The notes under the pieces: model-generated
The model's input: the letters and a program-made list of their open reading frames with translations, nothing else
The model's database searches: none
What the model was told of the DNA's origin: nothing
Made by a program: the position numbers and the translations under genes
Shown: positions 17,419 through 26,500 of the stretch, piece by piece
Position numbering within the stretch: the stretch's first letter is position 1
Layout: each line of letters starts with the position of its first letter
Source of the DNA: Pseudanabaena sp. FACHB-1998
GTDB lineage: Bacteria > Cyanobacteriota > Cyanobacteriia > Pseudanabaenales > Pseudanabaenaceae
Assembly (NCBI RefSeq): GCF_014696355.1
Contig: NZ_JACJQA010000003.1
Span: 124,001 to 188,000 of the forward strand
Length of the DNA: 64,000 nucleotides
Direction: 5' to 3'

Positions 17419-17646
17419 ATGAGATCAATAGAGCTACTAACGAAAGAATTATTATCTCTCCCTAGCATTTCTAGAGCGCTATTAGCAGAAAAACTAGTCG
17501 AAAGCCTAGAATTTGATACCGATCCAAATGTTCAGGCAACATGGATAGCCGAAGCAAAAAAAAGACGTGATGCAGTCCGTGATGGTTCTGTTCAAACAAT
17601 CGAGGGAGAAGATGCTCTAGCTCAGGTAAGACGGTTACTTGCATAA
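17419..17646 (+). CDS. Addiction-module component (RelE-partner antitoxin)
   Basis: 75 residues from ATG 17419; a TTG at 17407 is less likely. The pattern LSLPSISRALLAEKLVESLE...WIAEAKKRRDAVRDGSVQTIEGEDALAQVRRLL matches the short addiction-module family (TIGR02574-like) that precedes ParE/RelE toxins. It shares one base with the toxin start. Confidence 0.88.
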   Translation: MRSIELLTKELLSLPSISRALLAEKLVESLEFDTDPNVQATWIAEAKKRRDAVRDGSVQTIEGEDALAQVRRLLA

Positions 17647-17936
17647 TGAAGTATGTATTTCATTCTGAAGCACTTGCCGAATATTCTGAGGCAGTTCAAT
17701 ATTATGCTGAACAGAGAACGGAAATCGCCCAAGCTTTTATCAATACAATTGAAGATGCAATTTTTCGGATTAAAGAATCTCCTAATCGTTACGCCACAAT
17801 TGATGAAGATATTCGACGATGCATGACAGGGAAGTTCCCTTACGGAATCCTCTATACGATTGAGGAAGATTATATTCTGATCTTAGCCGTGATGCATTGC
17901 AGTCGAGAAGTTGGATATTGGAAAAATAGGAAGTAG
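17646..17936 (+). CDS. ParE/RelE-family toxin
   Basis: 96 residues. VFHSEALAEYSEAVQYYAEQRTEIAQAFINTIEDAIFRIKESPNRYATIDEDIRRCMTGKFPYGILYTIEEDYILILAVMHCSREVGYW has all the ParE-type landmarks: the E-A-x-x-Y-Y helix, the R-x-x-x-x-x-FPYGI-x-Y strand and the A-V-x-H-x-x-R terminus. It is the last gene of the island. Confidence 0.9.
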   Translation: MKYVFHSEALAEYSEAVQYYAEQRTEIAQAFINTIEDAIFRIKESPNRYATIDEDIRRCMTGKFPYGILYTIEEDYILILAVMHCSREVGYWKNRK

Positions 17937-17980
17937 GGCGATCGCTATTTGATTTTAGGTGGAGGTGATCGCGATTCTCT
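17937..17980. repeat. Toxin-antitoxin island spacer repeat E (diverged)
   Basis: HIP1, ATTTGATTTTAGGTGGAGG, then TGATCGCGATT. It starts 1 bp after the ParE-type stop and is the most diverged of the five. Confidence 0.5.
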
Positions 17981-18007
17981 GTCAGTCAAGTGATTGGAAG
18001 GAGAACA

Positions 18008-20062
18008 TTATTTTATTTTCCAGACTTTTATTTTGCCATCTAGACTGCCACTGACCAGTAACTTTTGATCGTTGCTGAAATCGACAGACGAGACTCCACG
18101 TTCATGTTCGGATATGATTTGAACTGTTCGTTTGTCTTTCAAACTCCAAATTCTGATGGTTTTATCAGCACTGCCCGTAGCTAGCAAGCGATCGTCATTG
18201 GTAAAAGCTAAGGTATGAACTTCGCCACTATGCCCCGTCAGAACTTCCTTAAGTTGCCCCGATTTACTATCCCATAGACGCACCGTATTATCTTCCATTG
18301 CAGTAGCAATAATCTTGCCATCATTACTATAGGCAAGCGATCGCACAGAGCTACCACTAGCAATCAAAGTTTTGATGACTTTACCTGTGGCGACATCCCA
18401 TAGACGGATCGCTCCATCCTTACTGCCACTGGCTAAAATTTTGCCATCGGGCGTAAAAGATACGTCATAAATCCATGATTTATCTTGAAGAATGTGGATT
18501 GATTTTCCTGTATCTGCGTTCCATAGTCGAATTGTGCGATCGGAACTAGAACTAGCGACAATCTTGGCATCGGGACTAAAAATCGCTGTATATACTCGTT
18601 CCTGATGACCTTCTAAGGTATTTAAAATCTTGCCTGTTTTGACATCCCAAATTATCACTTTGCGATCGTCACCGCCACTTACTAGCCGCTTACCGTCGGG
18701 ACTAAAGTAAATATCGTAAACCCTTCCGATATGTCCTTTGAGGGTTTGAATTTTTTGACCAGTTTGGAGATTCCATAGTTCAATATTGCGATCGGATGTC
18801 CCCCCCGCCACAATGGACATATCTGGACTAATACTGGCTCCATAAAATGCATCGTTACTATCGACAGAGAATTCCTTAAATAAGGCGGGATTAGCATTAG
18901 TCGAAATTGTAGAATTATTGGGTAATGGGTTACTTGAATCAGAGGGAAGAGATGGATTTTCGGTGGTTAATGGTTCGGAAATACTACGAGTCGTTTTAGA
19001 AGAATTACCAAATAGAACGACAATTGTGGTAATGGCGATCGCCCCGAAAGTGATGATAAATAAGCCAATATGCCAAGGCTGAATATATTGCCAAATCCCA
19101 ATTTGGGACGATCGCGATGATGCGAATTTTTGATCAACTGGGCGATCACTGGTATTACTAATTAGGCTGGTTTCAAAGGTAATTGGGATAGTTGGGAGAC
19201 TGTGATTAATGCTGGAGATAGGGTAGCGATCGGCAAATTCTCTAATCGCATCATAGGCAGCTTCCGCAGATTGATAACGTTGGCGAAAATCAAATTTCAC
19301 CATTTTTGATAGGATTTCCGCCAACTCTGGATAGACCTTAGGCGCATATTCTCGCCATATTATTTCTAGTTGATCGTCCTTGTTGAGATGATTTGGCGGC
19401 ATCCCTGTTAAAGCTTGGATACCAATCATGCCGATCGCATAGAGATCGCTTGCAAACTTGGGTTCCCCATGAGCCTGCTCGCTAGGCATATAACCGGGGG
19501 TTCCAATTCCCACCGTATAATTTTCCGAGGTATTGCCAGAAGCAATCATCGTGGGGGAGGCGATTTGTTTAACCACGCCAAAATCAATTAAAAAAAGCTG
19601 TCCATCACGACGACGAATAATATTTTCAGGTTTAATATCCCGATGGATGACATTATTTTTGTGGACAAAGCTAAGAACAGTTAAGAGATTTTGTAATAAA
19701 CTAACAACGATAAACTGCTCCCATATTTTGCCCCGTAAAAGTTCATGACTAAGATCATTTCCATCTATATATTCTTGAACCAGATAAAATTCAGATAATT
19801 CTTCAAAGTGAGCAAATAGCTGAGGGATTTGGGGATGTGTGCCTAATCGATAGAGAACTTGAGCCTCAGTTTCAAAAAGTCGTCGGGAAAGCTGTAATAC
19901 ATTTTCTTCTTGAATACGCGGACTGAGTCTTTTAATTACTCGTAATGGATGATCGGGCAAGTGTAAGTCTTCTGAGAGATAGGTTTCTCCAAATCCACCA
20001 CCCCCCAAACGAGCCATAACTTTGTAATGCCCGCCGACTAATTGCCCTTCTGTAAGACTCAT
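18008..20062 (-). CDS. Ser/Thr protein kinase with C-terminal WD40 propeller
   Basis: 684 residues. A Hanks-type kinase occupies about residues 12-275 (LGGGGFGETYLSED, HRDIKPENIIRRRDG, LIDFGVVKQ, with an APE-like YMPSEQAHGEP). A single membrane segment at about 330-352 (HIGLFIITFGAIAITTIVVLF) is followed by a Ser/Asn-rich linker and seven WD40 blades from about residue 395 to the end (for example LKGHIGRVYDIYFSPDGKRL). The propeller is predicted to be on the other side of the membrane from the kinase. The domain order is common in filamentous cyanobacteria; substrates are unknown. Confidence 0.9.
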   Translation of the reverse strand: MSLTEGQLVGGHYKVMARLGGGGFGETYLSEDLHLPDHPLRVIKRLSPRIQEENVLQLSRRLFETEAQVLYRLGTHPQIPQLFAHFEELSEFYLVQEYIDGNDLSHELLRGKIWEQFIVVSLLQNLLTVLSFVHKNNVIHRDIKPENIIRRRDGQLFLIDFGVVKQIASPTMIASGNTSENYTVGIGTPGYMPSEQAHGEPKFASDLYAIGMIGIQALTGMPPNHLNKDDQLEIIWREYAPKVYPELAEILSKMVKFDFRQRYQSAEAAYDAIREFADRYPISSINHSLPTIPITFETSLISNTSDRPVDQKFASSRSSQIGIWQYIQPWHIGLFIITFGAIAITTIVVLFGNSSKTTRSISEPLTTENPSLPSDSSNPLPNNSTISTNANPALFKEFSVDSNDAFYGASISPDMSIVAGGTSDRNIELWNLQTGQKIQTLKGHIGRVYDIYFSPDGKRLVSGGDDRKVIIWDVKTGKILNTLEGHQERVYTAIFSPDAKIVASSSSDRTIRLWNADTGKSIHILQDKSWIYDVSFTPDGKILASGSKDGAIRLWDVATGKVIKTLIASGSSVRSLAYSNDGKIIATAMEDNTVRLWDSKSGQLKEVLTGHSGEVHTLAFTNDDRLLATGSADKTIRIWSLKDKRTVQIISEHERGVSSVDFSNDQKLLVSGSLDGKIKVWKIK

Positions 20063-20131
20063 AAGTTATTTTTTTGGACAGTAGATTTAATTATGAATCC
20101 AATTTTGTTTTTTTCAGCATAGAATACTTAA

Positions 20132-20188
20132 AAAAAACAAGAAGAGAAAAGTATCCTTTATCTTCTTGTTTTTCTCTTCTTGTTTTTT
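20132..20188. repeat. Inverted repeat in divergent promoter region
   Basis: 18-bp arms (20132-20149 and 20171-20188) of A/G-rich sequence AAAAAACAAGAAGAGAAA separated by 21 nt. It lies between the divergent kinase and blaI-like genes, so it could be a regulatory site or one of the window's palindromes with an enlarged loop. Confidence 0.65.
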
Positions 20189-20245
20189 GTGGAACAACAT
20201 AAAGCGCGGTATTATTGATATCTAAATAATCCAGTCTCCGCCGCT

Positions 20246-20674
20246 ATGACTCAGTTGCCGAAATATCGACCTAAACAATTATCTCTAGGTCCCTTAGAAT
20301 CGGAACTCCTAAATGTGATTTGGGATTGTCCTCGACTAAGTGCCACAGAGATTCACGATCGCATTTTGGCTGATCCCGATCGCGAACTTGCCTACGGTTC
20401 GGTAATGACCGTCTTGCGCCGCTTAGAGCAGAAGGGGTGGATTGATTATGAAAAAGAGGGGCGGACTCTCTGTTGGCAAGCCCGCATTTCCCGTGAAGAG
20501 GCTCAAGCCCTGAAAGCCTATCACCAACTTAACCGCTTTTTAGAGGTGGGTGATGCGGATATTGTGGCAGCCTTTGCTGATGACTTAGACTGCGCCAGCA
20601 TGGACAAACTTGCCGCGATCGCCGATCGCCTCAAAAATATGCGTCAATCCCGCACCCAATCACAGGAAGGTTAA
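20246..20674 (+). CDS. BlaI/MecI/CopY-family repressor
   Basis: 142 residues. The winged helix is visible in LGPLESELLNVIWDCPRLSATEIHDRI...YGSVMTVLRRLEQKGWIDYEKEGRTLCWQARISREEA. BlaI-type repressors are inactivated by a membrane metalloprotease of the BlaR1/M56 class; exactly such a gene follows after 4 bp. No beta-lactamase gene is nearby, so this is more likely a general stress or envelope circuit. Confidence 0.9.
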   Translation: MTQLPKYRPKQLSLGPLESELLNVIWDCPRLSATEIHDRILADPDRELAYGSVMTVLRRLEQKGWIDYEKEGRTLCWQARISREEAQALKAYHQLNRFLEVGDADIVAAFADDLDCASMDKLAAIADRLKNMRQSRTQSQEG

Positions 20675-20678
20675 TGCC

Positions 20679-21572
20679 ATGCATTTTGTGATGATAATTG
20701 GTTCCCTAGGACTTGCTTGGGGATTGCGTTATGGTTGGCAAAATCTACGCGGAGATTGGGCTTCCCGTTGGCAGAAAGCTCTCATTTGCTATGTCCTGCC
20801 ACCGCTACTGGTCATCATGACGGCAATCGCGGTGTTATGTATGGGAGCCGATGGACAAATGATCGGCTTACAGGCTGGGCGCATGAGCTATGCGATCGCT
20901 TGCCTATTTTTAGTTTATAGCGGTGTGCGGATTGGACAACTTGCCTTGCAGGGTTGGCAATCTCTGCGAAGGTTAGAAAATCTAGTTATAGATCAAGATG
21001 CCGAGTCGGTAGGGATAGGGCTTCCCATTTCGGAGCCTGTAAAGCTGTTAAATCTACCAATGTTTTTTGCGGCGCAAATTGGCTTTTGGCGATCGCATTT
21101 ATTCGTGAGCCAAAGTTTGCTCGAACATCTGGATGCGCCCCATCTAGAAGCCGTATTACTGCATGAACGCGCCCACGCCCATTATCGAGATACCTTCTGG
21201 TTTTTCTGGCTAGGTTGCCTCAGACAAATTATGCCTTGGCTACCCCATACCCAAGCCCTTTGGGAAGAGTTGCTATTACTGCGCGAACTTCGCGCCGATC
21301 GCTGGGCGGCTCAGCACTTAGATGGGCTTTTACTGGCGGAATCATTGCTAGCTCTAGTCAGTAGCAATATGCAACCGACAGAAGTTTTTACGGCTGCTTT
21401 TGGCTCTAGCAATAATAGCGATCGCCTTGAGGAACGGATTAACTTTTTGCTAGCTGAACCAGAACCACTGCCCCAATTGTCGTTGCTTTCCTTCTTTTGG
21501 CTCAGTTTGTCACTTTTGCCTTTAACCCTCTTACCCTTTCACGAAAATATACAGCTTTTTTCCCTTTCTTAA
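20679..21572 (+). CDS. M56-family membrane metallopeptidase (BlaR1-like)
   Basis: 297 residues from ATG 20679. The zinc motif HERAH (in LLHERAHAHYRD) and a downstream E-L-R-A-D-R-W helix define the M56 family. Hydrophobic segments occur near the N-terminus (FVMIIGSLGLAWGL), at about 30-55, 60-85, around FWFFWLGCLRQIMPWL, and at the very end (SLLSFFWLSLSLLPLTLLPF). There is no penicillin-binding sensor domain, so the signal differs from BlaR1. Probably cleaves or unlocks the BlaI-like repressor encoded just upstream. Confidence 0.88.
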   Translation: MHFVMIIGSLGLAWGLRYGWQNLRGDWASRWQKALICYVLPPLLVIMTAIAVLCMGADGQMIGLQAGRMSYAIACLFLVYSGVRIGQLALQGWQSLRRLENLVIDQDAESVGIGLPISEPVKLLNLPMFFAAQIGFWRSHLFVSQSLLEHLDAPHLEAVLLHERAHAHYRDTFWFFWLGCLRQIMPWLPHTQALWEELLLLRELRADRWAAQHLDGLLLAESLLALVSSNMQPTEVFTAAFGSSNNSDRLEERINFLLAEPEPLPQLSLLSFFWLSLSLLPLTLLPFHENIQLFSLS

Positions 21573-21594
21573 ATCTCATTTCCAGCAAACAAAT

Positions 21595-21647
21595 CAAGAA
21601 AATTTTTTAAAAGTGTTGCAAAGCAACACTTTTAAAAAATTTTCTTG
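21595..21647. repeat. Perfect palindrome, 25-bp arms
   Basis: Arms 21595-21619 and 21623-21647 around AAA. Same family as 4750-4798 (CAAGAAAA start, AGTGTTGC tip). Placed 23 bp after the protease stop. Confidence 0.9.
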
Positions 21648-21663
21648 GTTCAGAAATTACTTG

Positions 21664-21747
21664 TATAGCAATATAAGTTTTGATTAGGGCATAAAATCCA
21701 AAAAGCGAGTTGCGGCGCTTCGCGCCGCAACTCGCTTTTTGGGTTTT
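21664..21747. repeat. TATAGCAAT element with GCGAGTTGCGGCGC palindrome
   Basis: A perfect palindrome (arms 21698-21718 and 21722-21742, loop TTC) preceded by TATAGCAATATAAGTTTTG. The same flank plus palindrome occurs, on the other strand, at 57476-57559, matching over roughly 55 bp outside and inside the stem. Confidence 0.85.
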
Positions 21748-21749
21748 AG

Positions 21750-21865
21750 ATAGCTGTTGCCATTCTGGTTAGAACACAAACCCCAGAAGACTAGGTGCGG
21801 CGCTTCGCGCCGCACCTAGTCTTCTGGGGTTTTGATTTTTCCCAATGCAAGTGATCACAGCTATA
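21750..21865. repeat. ATAGCTGT / ACAGCTAT MITE-like element with perfect palindrome
   Basis: About 116 bp. Ends ATAGCTGTTGCCATTCTGG and GCAAGTGATCACAGCTAT enclose a palindrome with arms 21778-21803 and 21807-21832 around TTC. Homologous along its whole length to 945-1057 (minus strand), and its left flank to 45933-45962. The palindromes here and just before it fill the 440-bp gap between the protease and the J-domain gene. Confidence 0.85.
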
Positions 21866-22012
21866 TTTCTCTTTATTTTAAGATATAGCGTTACAATCTA
21901 AGGATTTGGCACAATTTATAGCTTTTAGCAAAACTTTAGTTTTATAATTGTAGCAATACGACTTTTGTCGTAAACGATCGCCACCATTGCATATTCATGG
22001 TCAAAGCGAAAT

Positions 22013-23224
22013 ATGAATCAACCGCCATCGGAGCAAAAACTCCAATATATCCGCATTGATCGCGGCATTAGTCAGTTTAACAATGATTATTATGCGGCTT
22101 TGGGATTGCCGATTATTACCAGTCCCAATTATATTCGCTATGTCTATTTGAGCATTGTGCGGATTTTGCACCCGGATGTGTATGGGTTTTCTCCTGAGCA
22201 AAAGGAAATGGCTACCCAGTATTTAGCCAAGCTAGTTAATCCTGCCTATAACGTCTTGATGAAGGATCAAGAGAGGCATACCTATCAAGCAATTTTTAAG
22301 CTGCTCGCGAAGCGGCTCATGCAAAAATCGCGCAATATTCCTATTTATTCCGCCGCAGCTTGTGAGTTATTGATGAATCCTAATGATGGCACTTACGAGC
22401 GCTCAGTCTCCGCGATCGCTAAGTTGCAATACTCATCCCTCGACAATATTCTGGAATATACTGCTCAGATTAGCGAACTCAATCTCGTTTATATTTTGTG
22501 CAAAGAAGGATATAACTACGCTTCAGATACTATTTCTCCAGTCCTCGATCCCAAAATCAAGGTTAGCTCTAACCGTACTAATTACAATCTCAATCAAAAC
22601 ATCGTCATCCCCCAGCCCTCCGTGACGAGAGCTAATACTACTAGCTATCCGACCACTCCTAAAACCAGTCATAATTACCAAAATTATCAAAATCCTCAAC
22701 CTAATACCTATCAACCTTCTCAATCTCGTCAGTCATCGTCAAAACCAGATGCTGATGAAACTGTAATTCAGTCCAAAATTGATGTAGGGAATGTGAGTGG
22801 AGTTAGCGATCGCCTCAGAGTTTGCGAAATCTATATGAGTCAGGGTGATTGGAAATCGGCACTTAAGGAACTGCGCGATATTCTATTAATTGATAAAGAC
22901 AATAGTAAAGCTCATGCCATGCTAGGCGTGGTTTACAAAAATATCAATCAGCCTCAAATGGCAAAGGTTAGTTTGAAGCGATCGCTTCAACTTAATCCTC
23001 AAGAACCATTAGCCCTTAAGCATATTCAAGATCTTAATAATTCCAGTTCCTCTCAGCCTATTTCTACAACCAAAATCCAAAAGTCCAGCGCTCAGACTAA
23101 GAAAGTTGATGCTAAGGAAAATACTGAGAAAAGTGCTAAAAAAGCCAACATTCCTGAGCCAGAAAAACGAGGTTGGTTATCTAATCTGTTGGGATGGGTT
23201 TCTCCTAACGATCCCAAAAATTAG
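22013..23224 (+). CDS. J-domain-like protein with TPR repeats
   Basis: 403 residues. The N-terminus (about 25-95) resembles a J domain with HPD at residues 53-55 (RILHPDVYGF) between a Y-Y-A-A-L-G-L-P start and a long second helix. A low-complexity Asn/Gln/Ser/Pro linker (about 190-250) is followed by two or three TPR-like helices (SDRLRVCEIYMSQGDWKSALKELRDILLIDKDNSKAHAMLGVVYKNI...) and a Lys-rich tail. It is probably a co-chaperone that recruits DnaK to a specific client; the client is unknown. The enlarged spacing from Y-Y-A-A-L-G to HPD is slightly unusual. Confidence 0.75.
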   Translation: MNQPPSEQKLQYIRIDRGISQFNNDYYAALGLPIITSPNYIRYVYLSIVRILHPDVYGFSPEQKEMATQYLAKLVNPAYNVLMKDQERHTYQAIFKLLAKRLMQKSRNIPIYSAAACELLMNPNDGTYERSVSAIAKLQYSSLDNILEYTAQISELNLVYILCKEGYNYASDTISPVLDPKIKVSSNRTNYNLNQNIVIPQPSVTRANTTSYPTTPKTSHNYQNYQNPQPNTYQPSQSRQSSSKPDADETVIQSKIDVGNVSGVSDRLRVCEIYMSQGDWKSALKELRDILLIDKDNSKAHAMLGVVYKNINQPQMAKVSLKRSLQLNPQEPLALKHIQDLNNSSSSQPISTTKIQKSSAQTKKVDAKENTEKSAKKANIPEPEKRGWLSNLLGWVSPNDPKN

Positions 23225-23310
23225 TTGTCTTTAGATAAACTTGCCTAAGCGATCGCTTATATTTTGTAAGAAAGCAAGGGGCTTAAGCCCAATTATAACG
23301 AGGAGATTAC

Positions 23311-26300
23311 ATGGGTATTTTTAAGCAATGTTTAAGGCTTTTTCTTTTATCTTTAGTAATATATCCAGCTAACAGCATTTACGCCCAAAGTATCATCCCC
23401 GCAAATGATGGATTGAATACAAATGTCAATCAAATAGACAGACAATATAACATCACGGGCGGCACACAGGCAGGAGCAAATCTATTTTATAGCTTACAAA
23501 AGCTTGGCTTAACGACAGGAGAAATCGCCAATTTTATTAGCAATCCCAATGTGCAGAACATTCTCACTCGCGTCACAGGTGGAGAATCTTCCTTAATCAA
23601 TGGATTGATACAAGTTACAGGCGGAAATTCCAATCTATTTATTCTCAATCCCGCAGGAATCGTATTTGGCGCAAATGCGAGTTTGAATTTACCTGCTAAT
23701 TTCTCCGCGACTACGGCGACAGGGATTCAAGTTGGGAATGGCTGGTTTGGGGTTAATAGCAGCGTAGATGAGGTTCGCCAACTCACTGGCAATATTACGG
23801 GCTATGGGTTTACTACGCCTTCACCAAGTTTAGATAACAATAATTCGGGAGTAATCCTCAATCAAGGTAACCTTAGTACTAATGCTGGTCAAAGTGTCAC
23901 TTTAGTGGGTGGAAAAGTTGTTAATACTGGCACGATCGCCACACCTTCGGGAAACATTACGATCGCTACGACTTCTGACAATAAATTCATCAAAATCACC
24001 AATGAGGGCAATGTCCTTAGTTATGAATTACCAATTAGCGATCGGCAAGCCTTAGGGAATGCAACCGTATTGCGAGGTGTGGATTTGCCAAGCTTGTTGA
24101 CTGGTAAAAATGCAGGAACTACGGTTATTTCTGGCAATTTGGATGTGTCAGGAGATAAGGGCGGTAATGTCCAAGTTTTAGGAAATGATGTTAGCTTGGT
24201 TAGCGCGAATATCAATGCATCGGGCATCAATGGCGGCGGTAAGGTCTTAATTGGTGGAGATTTGCAGGGTGTTGGTACTACGCCTAAATCTTTGTTTACG
24301 AGTGTTGATGCAAATAGCAAGATTAATGCTGATGCTTTGGTGAGTGGGAATGGTGGTCAGGTAATTGTTTGGTCAGATGGGTCTACGGTCTTTGATGGCA
24401 ATATTTCAGCCAAGGCTGGGGCTTTAAGTGGCGATGGTGGATTGGTTGAGACTTCTGGGAAGGTAAATCTCTCGATTGGCAGTAATGCTCAAGTTGACAC
24501 TTCGGCTTTGAATGGTTTAACGGGAACTTGGTTGCTCGATCCCGTTAATTTAGTGGTGGTGAATTTTGGTGGAACTAGCCCAATTGTGGATGGAACTAAT
24601 AGTGTTGCGGATAGCACGATCAATAACTCTACAATTGTGGCAGCGTTGAATATTACAAATGTTAATCTGACAGCAACTAATTCAATTTCTGTTAATGCGG
24701 TGATCGATGCTCGGGGGAATGCTAATGCGCGTAATTTGACACTGAATGCTCCGATCGCAAATTTGAATGCACCGATCGCTCTGAGAACAGGAGGTGTGTT
24801 ATCTGGAACGGCAACTACGGTCAATCTTGGAGCTAATGCTGTGATCCAGAATGGGCTGGATGTGGCGGCTAGGAATGGCATAATTAACTCGGCTATCCCG
24901 AATTTGCCGAATTCAAGGGTGAGTATCAGTAAAGAATTCGCTTCAACGATTCTGAATATTTTTTATTCCAATAAAGACATTAATCAAAACCAAAAACAAA
25001 TAATTGCGACTATATCACCGTCACAAATACTGCCAAGCCTGATTAGTGGGAAATTTTCAACTCAAAATCTCAATCAAGCATTTTCTATCGCAAAAGTAGC
25101 TTTATCTACATCTCAACGTGACCAAGCTACTCAATTTATTAGAGGTGGCAAATTGCAAGAAGCGATCGCCAATCTGGAATTAAGTCGCATCTCTGAAATA
25201 GAGGCTTTTATAGGCAGACCCATACTCACTTCATTGTTGAACGTTAGACCAGATCCATCACTCACTCGCGAAGAGCTAAGTCGAGTTTCAGAAATTACAG
25301 GTAGTTCCACAGCTTTATTTTATCCACTTATTCTTAGCGATCGCCTAGAGATTTTGGTATTCTTCCCCAGTGGAAATATATTACAAAAAACTGTAAATGA
25401 TGTTCCTAGAGAAGCTATTCAAGCCTTAATTTCAGACTTTCGCGCCAACCTGCTGGATGCGGGATCTAACGATTATCTCAATGAGGCCCAAAAACTTCAT
25501 AGCTGGCTCATTAAGCCAGTGGAAGCAGGGCTAGATGCAGAAAAAATTGGTACGATTGTTTTTGTAATGGACGGAGTGCTGAGATCAATACCACCTGCGG
25601 CGCTCCATGATGGCAAAAAATTTCTCATTGAGAAATATGCCGTAGCTAGTGTACCGAGTCTCCGCTTAGCCAAATTAGAAGAACGCGATCGCCGCAATAG
25701 CCAAGTATTAGCGATGGGCTTAACCGAATCAGTTCAAGGATTTTCCGCCTTGCCATCGGTAGATGTCGAAATCAATAACATCGTGGGTAGGAATAACGCA
25801 CCTTCATTGCTAAACGGAGATTCTTTTCTTAACAAACAGTTTACTGTCGATAATTTGCAGACACAAAGACAAAAGAAAAACTACGGCATCATTCACCTTG
25901 CGACTCACGCTCAGTTTTTGAGCAATAGCGCCGATGGTGCTTTTATCCAATTCTATAATGATCGCCTTAATCTCAGACAGATTCCGCAACTCAGTCTGGA
26001 TAACCCTCAAGTAGAAATGTTGACCTTGAGTGCTTGCCAAACCGCAGTGGGTAACAATCTGGGACTTGGCGGACTGGCAGTAACCTCAGGAGTTCGCAGC
26101 GTCTTAGCCTCCCTTTGGACAGTGAGTGATGCTGGCACTGTTCCTTTAATGCTGGGCTTTTACAGCCGCTTTTCTGATGCACCCAGCAAAGCGATCGCCT
26201 TACAAAAGGCGCAGTTAGCCATCATCAAAGGTGAAGTGAAAATAGATAAAGATAAGATAATTGGCATTCCCTCTTTGCCATCAGTTTCATTACCTGAAAA

Positions 26301-26367
26301 CAGTCCAACTAACATTATCCATCCCTATTTTTGGTCTTCTTTTATGCTCGTTGGTAGTTGGCTATGA
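23311..26367 (+). CDS. Two-partner-secretion exoprotein: haemagglutinin N-terminal domain fused to a CHAT domain
   Basis: 1018 residues. A signal peptide (LFLLSLVIYPANSIYAQ) precedes the filamentous-haemagglutinin secretion domain, about residues 28-165, with the NPAGIVFG motif (NLFILNPAGIVFGANASLNLP). A repetitive beta-helix continues to about residue 540. From about 690 a CHAT (caspase-like) domain follows, with the catalytic pair intact: His866 in IHLATHAQF and Cys909 in LTLSACQTAVG, and the terminal SVLASLWTVSD...HPYFWSSFMLVGSW. It should be exported by the TpsB protein encoded next. The final W-L-stop lies in a palindrome. Confidence 0.88.
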   Translation: MGIFKQCLRLFLLSLVIYPANSIYAQSIIPANDGLNTNVNQIDRQYNITGGTQAGANLFYSLQKLGLTTGEIANFISNPNVQNILTRVTGGESSLINGLIQVTGGNSNLFILNPAGIVFGANASLNLPANFSATTATGIQVGNGWFGVNSSVDEVRQLTGNITGYGFTTPSPSLDNNNSGVILNQGNLSTNAGQSVTLVGGKVVNTGTIATPSGNITIATTSDNKFIKITNEGNVLSYELPISDRQALGNATVLRGVDLPSLLTGKNAGTTVISGNLDVSGDKGGNVQVLGNDVSLVSANINASGINGGGKVLIGGDLQGVGTTPKSLFTSVDANSKINADALVSGNGGQVIVWSDGSTVFDGNISAKAGALSGDGGLVETSGKVNLSIGSNAQVDTSALNGLTGTWLLDPVNLVVVNFGGTSPIVDGTNSVADSTINNSTIVAALNITNVNLTATNSISVNAVIDARGNANARNLTLNAPIANLNAPIALRTGGVLSGTATTVNLGANAVIQNGLDVAARNGIINSAIPNLPNSRVSISKEFASTILNIFYSNKDINQNQKQIIATISPSQILPSLISGKFSTQNLNQAFSIAKVALSTSQRDQATQFIRGGKLQEAIANLELSRISEIEAFIGRPILTSLLNVRPDPSLTREELSRVSEITGSSTALFYPLILSDRLEILVFFPSGNILQKTVNDVPREAIQALISDFRANLLDAGSNDYLNEAQKLHSWLIKPVEAGLDAEKIGTIVFVMDGVLRSIPPAALHDGKKFLIEKYAVASVPSLRLAKLEERDRRNSQVLAMGLTESVQGFSALPSVDVEINNIVGRNNAPSLLNGDSFLNKQFTVDNLQTQRQKKNYGIIHLATHAQFLSNSADGAFIQFYNDRLNLRQIPQLSLDNPQVEMLTLSACQTAVGNNLGLGGLAVTSGVRSVLASLWTVSDAGTVPLMLGFYSRFSDAPSKAIALQKAQLAIIKGEVKIDKDKIIGIPSLPSVSLPENSPTNIIHPYFWSSFMLVGSWL

Positions 26368-26410
26368 CAAGTAAGGGCAATTCATGAATAGCCCTTACTT
26401 GTCATAGCCA
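26359..26410 (+). terminator. Palindrome covering the exoprotein stop codon
   Basis: 20-bp perfect arms 26359-26378 and 26391-26410 with a 12-nt loop. The left arm encodes the last two residues and stop of the CHAT protein. A second palindrome (26409-26422 / 26446-26459) follows at once. Both lie between the tpsA-like and tpsB-like genes and may reduce downstream transcription. Confidence 0.8.
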
Positions 26411-26500
26411 GAGAAATTTGGGGAGGCGGCGCTCCGCGACGCTTTCCCAAATTTCTCTGATATATATACAGAAAATCAATCAAATGGTGTGAGAAACCCA

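Noticed and set aside
13469-17980. Regularly spaced HIP1-rich repeats considered as a CRISPR array
   Set aside because: The intervals are whole genes of different lengths and the repeats are unequal in length and sequence; there is no short repeat-spacer pattern and no cas gene.
20132-20188. Inverted repeat read as a BlaI operator
   Set aside because: BlaI-type operators contain TACA/TGTA half-sites; the A/G-rich arms here do not, so it is listed only as an inverted repeat.
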